Source: Prorocentrum cordatum (Eukaryota; Sar; Dinophyceae; Prorocentrales; Prorocentraceae). Taken from it: 64,000 nucleotides of DNA. The stretch spans positions 1-64,000 of the forward strand of contig CAUYUJ010003958.1 in the NCBI GenBank assembly GCA_963575745.1. The letters are read 5' to 3'. Numbering within the stretch: the first letter of the stretch is position 1; each line of letters opens with the position of its first letter. The position numbers and the translations under genes were made by a program. This document shows, one piece after another, positions 57,838-64,000 of the stretch. The notes under the pieces were generated by a model that saw only the letters and a list, made by a program, of their open reading frames with translations, was not told the origin of the DNA and searched no databases.

Positions 57838-58228
57838 CGGTCAGATAAACTATCTCCTCCACCTCCCCCTCCCCCTCCCCCGCCCCCCCCCCCCCCCGAC
57901 GGCCCATGGGCTGAGTATTGTAGGGTCTGTGCCATGAGGTAGGATCATGAGTGATGAATAAGAGAAGCTCTGGATTGGGTCTGTTGGCAGGGTCGGGGCA
58001 GTTAGCTTTTTTGTTGTTTGTTTTCAGCGATGGGGCCGACGGCGACGACGACGACGTCGACGACGACGACGACGGCGACGCTGACCCTCACCATCTCGAC
58101 CTCCAAACCTGCATTCCAAACCTAATGCTGATCCCAATGCAAATCATACCGCCCCTTGTCGTGGCTTGTTTCGTTAGTAACCCTCCACCCCCTTATTAGC
58201 TCGGGTTTGCTGCGCCCTGAAGGTTCAG

Positions 58229-58465
58229 ATGGAAAAGTTTCTTCAGAACACGATGTTGAAGCTGATGCGCGCCCCTGGCCACCCGCTCTTCGACCAAAGC
58301 TTGTCTGATATAATCAACGAGAAAGATGCGCCGACGCCGGGCCCGAAACAGCCGTCCGAGGAGGGCAAAGTCACGCCCCCGCCCAATAAGAAGCCCAAGA
58401 CCGAAACCAGCGGGGGCGACTTGCAGAGTGCCCTCGCGGAGAAGCTTGCGACTCTGGATGCGTGA
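58229..58465 (+). CDS. Small 78-aa ORF, last of cluster
   Basis: The ATG directly follows AAGGTTCAG, a plausible SL acceptor. Reads MEKFLQNTMLKLMRAPGHPL, FDQSLSDIINEKDAPTPGPK, NKKPKTETSGGDLQSALAEK, LATLDA. Lysine-rich centre, amphipathic ends, normal codon texture. No family. The 390 bp before it hold a C run (57881-57898) and a (GAC)n patch at 58032-58080. Confidence 0.6.
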   Translation: MEKFLQNTMLKLMRAPGHPLFDQSLSDIINEKDAPTPGPKQPSEEGKVTPPPNKKPKTETSGGDLQSALAEKLATLDA

Positions 58466-58910
58466 GTGGTCCGCCGGCGCCGTTCGCCCTCCTCTCAGTC
58501 TCAGATCCTCGTCATCCTATGGCGCTTCCTCGGCGCTGCTCCTCCCCCTCCTGCTCCTCCTGCCTCCTCCTCAGCCTCATGCAGCCCCCCCTCTTGGCTC
58601 TGCGTGCTCTAAAGGGGCAGCGATGCGCGACGGTGTAGCAAGGGAGTCCTGAAAGAAACAGCTGTTTCATATAGGGCGAAGCACCCCGCATGCGCTGTGA
58701 TTCAGATTTCGCTCGAAAGACGTTTGGGGAAATAGGTTGCCCTCCAGAGGTAAACCTGAGCAAAAAAAATAACCGCGGCCATGGGCCGCCTTTGCCGCTC
58801 GAGGAAAATATGGTCGCCCTCCTGTTTGGCCCTCCTCGACGGGAAGAAGATGTGGAGGAAAAGGAGAGGAGAGATGATGAGTGAGCGAGTGAGGGAGCGG
58901 GGCGAGGATG
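58466..58910. other. No gene recognised
   Basis: 3' flank of the ORF cluster with CT-rich patches, then ordinary sequence leading to (AGG)n at 58920-58990. Confidence 0.4.
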
Positions 58911-58919
58911 AGGAAATGA

Positions 58920-59204
58920 GGAGGATATGAGGAGGAGGTGAGGAAATGAAACGATGATAAGGAGGAGGAGGAGGAGGAGGAGGAGGAAGGAGGGAGGAGG
59001 GCGGGGAAGGAGGGGCGCGCCAACGGGCCTTATTTCGAGTTCGTCCTCACTGCGCAGNNNNNNNNNNNNNNNNNNNNNNNNNNNNNNNNNNNNNNNNNNN
59101 NNNNNNNNNNNNNNNNNNNNNNNNNNNNNNNNNNNNNNNNNNNNNNNNNNNNNNNNNTCCTCCTCCTCCTCCTCCTCCTCCTCCTCCTCCTCCTCCGTCC
59201 TCCT
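58920..59204. repeat. (AGG)n, assembly gap, (TCC)n
   Basis: (AGG)n at 58920-58990, 70 bp of sequence, 99 unknown bases (N) at 59059-59157, then (TCC)n at 59158-59204 running into the SL. The opposed triplet arrays could form a stem that stops sequencing, which may explain the gap. The frames spanning the N run are artefacts. Confidence 0.95.
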
Positions 59205-59225
59205 CCGTAGCCATTTTGGCTCAAG
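59204..59225 (+). other. Spliced-leader relic, 5' end of retroelement 3
   Basis: All 22 positions match the dinoflagellate SL. It is followed with no gap by a second, decayed SL at 59226-59245 (TCCGTAGCGGTTTCGCTCAG), 17 of 22 positions in my hand alignment. As in retroelement 1, the first SL emerges from a (TCC)n tract. Confidence 0.93.
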
Positions 59226-59385
59226 TCCGTAGCGGTTTCGCTCAGCACTTGAGATTCTGGCAAGGGGATCCAGCGGCCCCACCTGCTTTCTCCTGGCACT
59301 ACCAGCCAGGCCACATCCAGCGATACAGTAACCTCTGTGCCAGCACGGGCACGTTTCTCTTTCCAGTGAGCTCCTGGAGGAGCCC

Positions 59386-60539
59386 ATGCCGAAGGATGTT
59401 AAAGGATATCTCACTTGCTCGGCTTGCAGGTACAGATGGAACTTCAAGACAAACACGTTCTGCTACACCTGCCAGGCCACGCTCCTCCCGAACGAGATGC
59501 CTTGGAGAGTCGCCCAGGGTGTGTGGGCCTCCCCGCCGCATGGAGCAGGCGGCCAGCCGCCTGCGGGTGCGGGGTCGCCGCCCTACCCGCCAGGCACGTG
59601 GCCGCAGTGGGGAGCGCCGCCGAGGAGATTGGCGCCGCCCCGCACCTCCACTCCTCCGCAGCGAGGCTCGCCGCCGACCACTGACGCCCTCTTGGGCGAG
59701 CTCAAGGCCAGGGTCGGGGACGCGGCGACTGCGGAGATGGCGGCGCTCCAGCAGGCCTTGGCGCCACCGCAACAGACGAAGGCCCCTCCAAGAGAGCCCC
59801 TGCTGGAGGAGACTGTCTCAGCAAAAGGGGTGGCCTGCCGCAGGGCCCAGAAGTGGCTACGAGAGTGCGTGGCGAAGGAGGACGAGGCGGCACGGTGGCT
59901 TCAGGAGCTGCGGGCCGCCACAGCGGAGGCAGCCGTCGAGGCCTACGACGCGGAGCAGGCGTGGAAGGATGAGCTACGGGTTGAGCTTCAGCGCGCAGGC
60001 GAGCACCGACCTTGCCCACCAGAGGAGGCAGCCGCGAAGCCAGCAGGCTCCCAGATCAACTTGTCGGAGTTGCTCACGGGCGAAGGGGGGGCATCGACAC
60101 CGTTGAGATCGTGGATTGGTCCGTGCTCGACCTTTCGGACCTGGAGCTCGACGATGCGGACAGGGAAAGCTGGACAAACCTCAAAGCCAACATGGCGTCA
60201 CAGATCCAGCAGGCCATCCTGGCAGCTATCGGGCCAAGCGCTGAGCACATCCAGAAGCTCAGGCAAGAAGCTAGAGACATGCGTCAGCGGCTCGCCAGCA
60301 AGAGGGCCCGCAAGGACTCAAGTGGAGGCGCGACGCCGACGCCAGAAGCAGCACCAGCGGAGACGGCAAGTGCGACGGCCAACACTGGGTCAGCGAGCTC
60401 TGCAGGCGCTGCTGGCGCTGGTGCTGCTCCTTCAGCCGCTGGGGGCCCAGGCGAACCACACCCAAAGCAGCGGGGCCCCGAGAAGGTCAAAGCCTTGGTC
60501 GAAGCAGCTCGCGCCCACAACACAGAGTCCAGTCTTTGA
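59386..60539 (+). CDS. Retroelement 3 ORF1: zinc ribbon and coiled coil
   Basis: ATG at 59386. The N-terminus MPKDVKGYLTCSACRYRW then FKTNTFCYTCQATLLP is a clear CxxC...CxxC ribbon. A Pro-rich stretch follows, then helices (CRRAQKWLRECVAKEDEAAR; EAYDAEQAWKDELRVELQ). Near 60087, in a G7 run, the coherent frame shifts to IDTVEIVDWSVLDLSDLELD, LKANMASQIQQAILAAIG and IQKLRQEARDMRQRLASKRA, ending at TGA 60537-60539. The likely role is RNA binding and chaperoning of the element RNA. The original frame is also open past 60539 into ORF2. Confidence 0.7.
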
Positions 60540-61902
60540 CGGGGCTTCTTGGCGAAGGATGGCATCGGGGCACCAAGGTGTCCTTGGGGAGCCCGAGGGG
60601 CAGACCCTAAAAGGGCAGAGGCGGTGGCCACCGTTTTTGGGGCGCACTGGCGTCCTTGGGGAGCCACAATGGCAAACCCTAAAGGGAGGCGCGGGTAGCG
60701 GGCTCTTGACCAATGCCGCAGACATGCGGGTGGGCGATCCCTTTGGTCGTGCCCAGCCTCTCGTCGGCGCCGCGGATGCGCGGGATGCAGCCCCCGACGA
60801 GAGCGACCCCTCCCACGCTGCTCACGGTTGGCCGCCGCCTCCCCCAGGAGTGAGCAAGGCTCTTTCACTTTTCTCTCAGGTCACCTACAACTCTTACGAT
60901 TGGCGAAGGATGGCATCGGGGCACCAAGGTGTCCTTGGGGAGCCCGTGGGGCAGACCCTAAAGGGGCAGAGGCGGTGGCCACCGTTTTTGGGGCGCACTG
61001 GCGTCCTTGGGGAGCCACAACGGCAAACCCTAAAGGGAGGCGCGGGTAGCGGGCTCTTGACCAATGCCGCAGACATGCGGGTGGGCGATCCCTTTGGTCG
61101 TGCCCAGCCTCTCGTCGGCGCCGCGGATGCGCGGGATGCAGCCCCCGACGAGAGCGACCCCTCCCACTCTGCTCGCGGTTGGCCGCCGCCTCCCCCAGGA
61201 GTGAGCAAGGCTCTTTCACTTTTCCCTCTGGTCACCTACAACTCGAACGCTTGGTCGACTGGTCTTAAGTTTTTGGAATGGTCGAAGCTGGTCAAGGGCA
61301 CTGTGTATGATGCCGTTCTGGTCCAAGAGCACCGTTTGCTTCAACATCAGATCCAAGCCCCCAGGGCCTGGGCCTATCAGGCGGGGTACGCTTCTTCTTT
61401 TCAGCCAGCGGCCAGCACAGGGTTAACGGACAGAGAATCGTCAGCAGGCACGGCGGTGCTGGTCCGCAGTCAATTTGGCGCAGCAGGATACCAGCATCGG
61501 TTCCTCGGCGAGCGCGTGGCGGCTTGCAGAGTCGCTTTGGCCTACAACGTGGAGGTGCTGGTAGTCTCGGTCTACGGGCATACTACTTTGGGGCTCAGCG
61601 GAGCCAATCTCGATTTCTTGGAGCAGGTCAGCGCGGTGGTAGCAGAGGCTAACATCCCTTTCGTCATCGGCGGTGATTGGAATATTGACGCTGAAGAGCT
61701 CAGGGAGCCCCAGTGGACTGGGCACCTCGGGGCCAGCATCCTGCGGCCAGAAGGTGCGACCTGCCACGACCACTGCTACGACTTTTTCGTCATCCGCGGG
61801 TGCCTGGACTACCACGTCGACTGGTGCGCTGGAGTGGCCGACACCCCAGTAGGGCCGCACTCTGCGGTGGCCCTCGCATGCGAGCGCTGGCTGGCCAGGC
61901 CA
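60540..61902 (+). CDS. Retroelement 3 endonuclease (ORF2 5' part)
   Basis: Starts with a twice-repeated 117-codon segment, then the endonuclease: VTYNSNAWSTGLKFLEWSK (first strand), AVLVQEHRLLQHQIQ (catalytic Glu), VLVVSVYGHTTLG, PFVIGGDWNIDAEEL (GDxN motif), CLDYHVDWC and TPVGPHSAVALACERW (final His). All main catalytic positions look intact. The coherent frame changes near 61900, where it continues as VWKRIVPKRFPLPQDDDER. Confidence 0.8.
60550..61251 (+). repeat. 351-bp in-frame tandem duplication
   Basis: TGGCGAAGGATGGCATCGGG starts copies at 60550 and 60901. The two 351-bp copies differ at only a few positions and keep the frame (117 codons). Each copy also holds a shorter repeat (GVLGEP--QTLKG twice). 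Confidence 0.95.
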
Positions 61903-64000
61903 AGGTTTGGAAGCGCATTGTGCCCAAGCGTTTCCCTCTGCCCCAGGATGATGATGAGAGAATGCAGATGGCTTTTTCGGGGTCCTGGGACGGCCCAAAT
62001 TTTTTGGGCCCGGATCCTCTGGGCGCTGCGTCCAGATGGTTCTCCTCTGCGGAAAGGGCCCTCGCTGAGGTCCACGGTGTGACGGACCCCAAGGTTTTCG
62101 GCCGACACAAGGGCTGTCAGATACAGCTCGTCCCTCTGCGAGCAGCTTGGGGCCAAGAGCTCTACCAGCGTTCTAATCTGCTCGCTCAGAAGTGGCTTTC
62201 GCTGCGCCGCCTGTCCATCCAGTTTTTAAAAGCTACTAAACCAGAGGTTCAGGCTCAGCTGGTCAGGATTGCATCGCCCCTCTCAACTTTGTTCGCGGAG
62301 GCGGGGCAGGAACAGCTCCGTGGACTTACCCTGGCTAACTTTTTTACGCAGCTGGCCGACAGCGCGACCAGAGGGCCGCTAGTGGACGCGGTCCAAGCGG
62401 AGGTCGTCAGCAGGGTGAAGCAGGAGGCGGCTGAAGGCCGACAGAAGTGGAAGTCGTGGGCGAAGTCGTCGGTGGCTGGAGGTGGTCGTGTCGCTCACAG
62501 GTTCAGCAAAGGCCCAGCCCCTCCGCCCCTGCCAGTTTTCGAAGAGGCCGATGACCAGAACCTCCCGCAGAATCGGCTTTCGATTCTGGTAGGCCAGGCC
62601 GCTCTAGAGCAGACCCTCAAGGAGTGGATCCCCATTTGGACCAGCGCCGAGCGCGAGGGGGAGCAGCGTCCCCTTGACTGGACGGTGGAGGATTCGCTCG
62701 AACCGATCTCTGCTGAACAGGTTCTAGAAGCGGCGGCTTCTTTCAGCCCGACCACGGCTTTGGGTTGGGATGCGTTCAGCCCGCGGCTCCTATTGCAGCT
62801 CCCTCGGCCGCTTGTTGAGGCCTTTGCGGCCATCCTCACTGCTTGGGAAAGGAATCCGAGGGTGGATCAGATGTGGCTAGTGCTGATCGTTTTTCTCGAC
62901 AAGCCTTCGGGAGGAGTCCGACCGATAGGGCTGCTTCCCCTCTTTGCGAGGGTCTGGAGCAGAATTAGGCACAGGCTGTGCTCTGAGTGGGAGCGTCGCG
63001 CTGATGAGCGTTTCTTTTGGGGTATGAGCACCAGCACAGCCTGTGACAAGAGCGCTTGGGTCCACAACGCTCTTGCAGCCTATGCCCGTTCCCAGCCTGG
63101 CTGGGCCTCTTGCACGCTTTTCATAGATCTGCGCAAGTTCTATGAACACATCTCGCACCAGGAGTTGCGAGAAGCCGCCAAGCATGCAGGTTTTTCGGAA
63201 GCCCTCTTGAGGAGCTACTGTTCGATGCATCGTGCACCGCGTAGGGTCTCGTGGCAAGGCGCGGTCAGCAGAGTCCTCGTGCCGAACGGCACGGTAGTTG
63301 CAGGGTGTTCTGGGGCCACCACTCTTTCCCGCTTGCTCCTCTTAGCTTGTTTGCGGCGCGCGGCGTCGGCCAGGCCAGTCGTCTGGATTAAAAATGTAAT
63401 CGACGATGTCTCGCTGCACGCGGTTGGAGGCAAGGAAGTAGTTCGCAGGGAGCTCGGGCAAGCGTTCCGCATGATAACGGCAGACCTAAGAAAAAAGGGG
63501 CTGCCCATCGCCTGTAATAAGCTCGGCCTCTTCTCTTCCTCGGGGGAGGTGGCGGACGGGATCCTCCTCGATTGTGGCCTCCCGGAGTCGGTGCGCGCCC
63601 AGGTCCATCGGGATCTAGGAGGCGACGCGACCGACGGCAGCCGTAGGCGAGTAAGCACACATCACGATCGTTTCTGCGCCGCCCAAGCCAAGGTCGGCAA
63701 AATCGCGGCCCTCAGAAACGCTGGAGCCCCAGCGGGCTTTGTTTTTCGGGCTGGAGTTCCTGCCAAGGCTCTATGGGGAGCCAACATCCAAGGGCTCCCT
63801 GACGGCAAACTTAATCAACTAAGGGTAGCTGCGCTGCGCGCTGAAGGGCGGTTGCCTCGCGGCTGCTCCCTGGACTTAGCTTCCATGTGCGCGCGTGGCG
63901 GCTGGACCCGAGACCCATTGGTCTTGGTCACAGCCGATGCTCTGAAAACATATGCGCAGATCCTCAGAGACAATCGCCTGTCCCCCTCGGTGCTTCGATT
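61903..64000 (+). CDS. Retroelement 3 reverse transcriptase, partial at window edge
   Basis: Open frame from about 61903 to the last base (about 699 codons, no stop). Linker MAFSGSWDGPNFLGPDPLG, then WLVLIVFLDKPSGGVRPIGL and PLFARVWSRIRHRLCSEWER (fingers), SCTLFIDLRKFYEHISH (motif A, Asp at 63126-63128), VVAGCSGATTLSRLLLLACL (motif B-like), KNVIDDVSLHAVGG (motif C, Asp-Asp at 63402-63407), then the thumb. Both catalytic sites are kept. The 3' end lies outside the window. Confidence 0.88.

Larger units (their letters stand above)
59204..64000 (+). mobile_element. Non-LTR retrotransposon 3 (SL-headed), 3' end beyond window
   Basis: Same family as retroelement 1: SL head, zinc-ribbon ORF1, AP-type endonuclease, RT with K-F-Y motif A. 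It is better preserved; only a frame change near 60087 and one near 61900 interrupt it, and the RT is open to the window edge. It carries a recent 351-bp duplication (60550-61251). The RNase H and 3' end would lie past 64000. Confidence 0.88.

Noticed and set aside
59030-59314. Frames spanning the N run
   Set aside because: They translate unknown bases; artefact of the assembly gap.

Overview
This is nuclear DNA from a dinoflagellate, probably a large GC-rich genome of the Prorocentrum or Symbiodiniaceae type (genus is inference). The diagnostic evidence is three near-exact copies of the 22-nt dinoflagellate spliced leader (SL), at 2541, 28986 (minus) and 59204. Split genes with polypyrimidine-CAG acceptors, very heavy micro- and minisatellite content and dinoflagellate-type non-LTR retroelements agree with this. 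There are no bacterial operons, no CRISPR array, and no RNA gene that I can support. Layout: 0-2.5 kb holds hexamer and 73-bp tandem repeats. 2.5-10.4 kb is retroelement 1, which starts with an SL and carries a zinc-ribbon ORF1, AP-type endonuclease, reverse transcriptase (RT), zinc knuckle and RNase H; it is broken by frameshifts. 10.4-14.2 kb is mostly repeats, including an 18-bp minisatellite. 14.3-20.8 kb is a minus-strand gene of about seven exons (gene A), whose introns carry long perfect hairpins and a 57-bp repeated module. 21.7-22.7 kb is a TTTGGTATG minisatellite. 24.2-28.95 kb is a second minus-strand gene (gene B), with an SL relic at its 5' end and transposase-like motifs. 30.1-34.4 kb is repeats. 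34.9-40.8 kb is a minus-strand tyrosine-recombinase (YR) retroelement with split direct repeats. 41-45 kb is repeats. 46.1-49.55 kb is retroelement 2, full of nonsense codons. 49.7-50.8 kb is a repeat block bounded by 21-bp inverted repeats. 52.3-53.0 kb is an interrupted ORF in an AT-richer island. 54.2-58.5 kb is a compact intronless cluster of five ORFs. 59.2 kb to the window end is retroelement 3, which starts with an SL and runs off the right edge with an intact RT. How the parts relate: most of the window is mobile or satellite DNA, and two themes link it. First, trans-spliced mRNAs, both retroelement and host, appear to have been copied back into the genome: each of the three full SL copies is followed immediately by a decayed second SL-like sequence, suggesting repeated rounds of splicing and reinsertion. 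Second, (TCC)n tracts sit at the 5' junctions of retroelements 1 and 3 and at the 3' side of retroelement 1, suggesting a preferred target. Gene functions outside the mobile elements are largely unrecognised, and exon limits are estimates read from the sequence.
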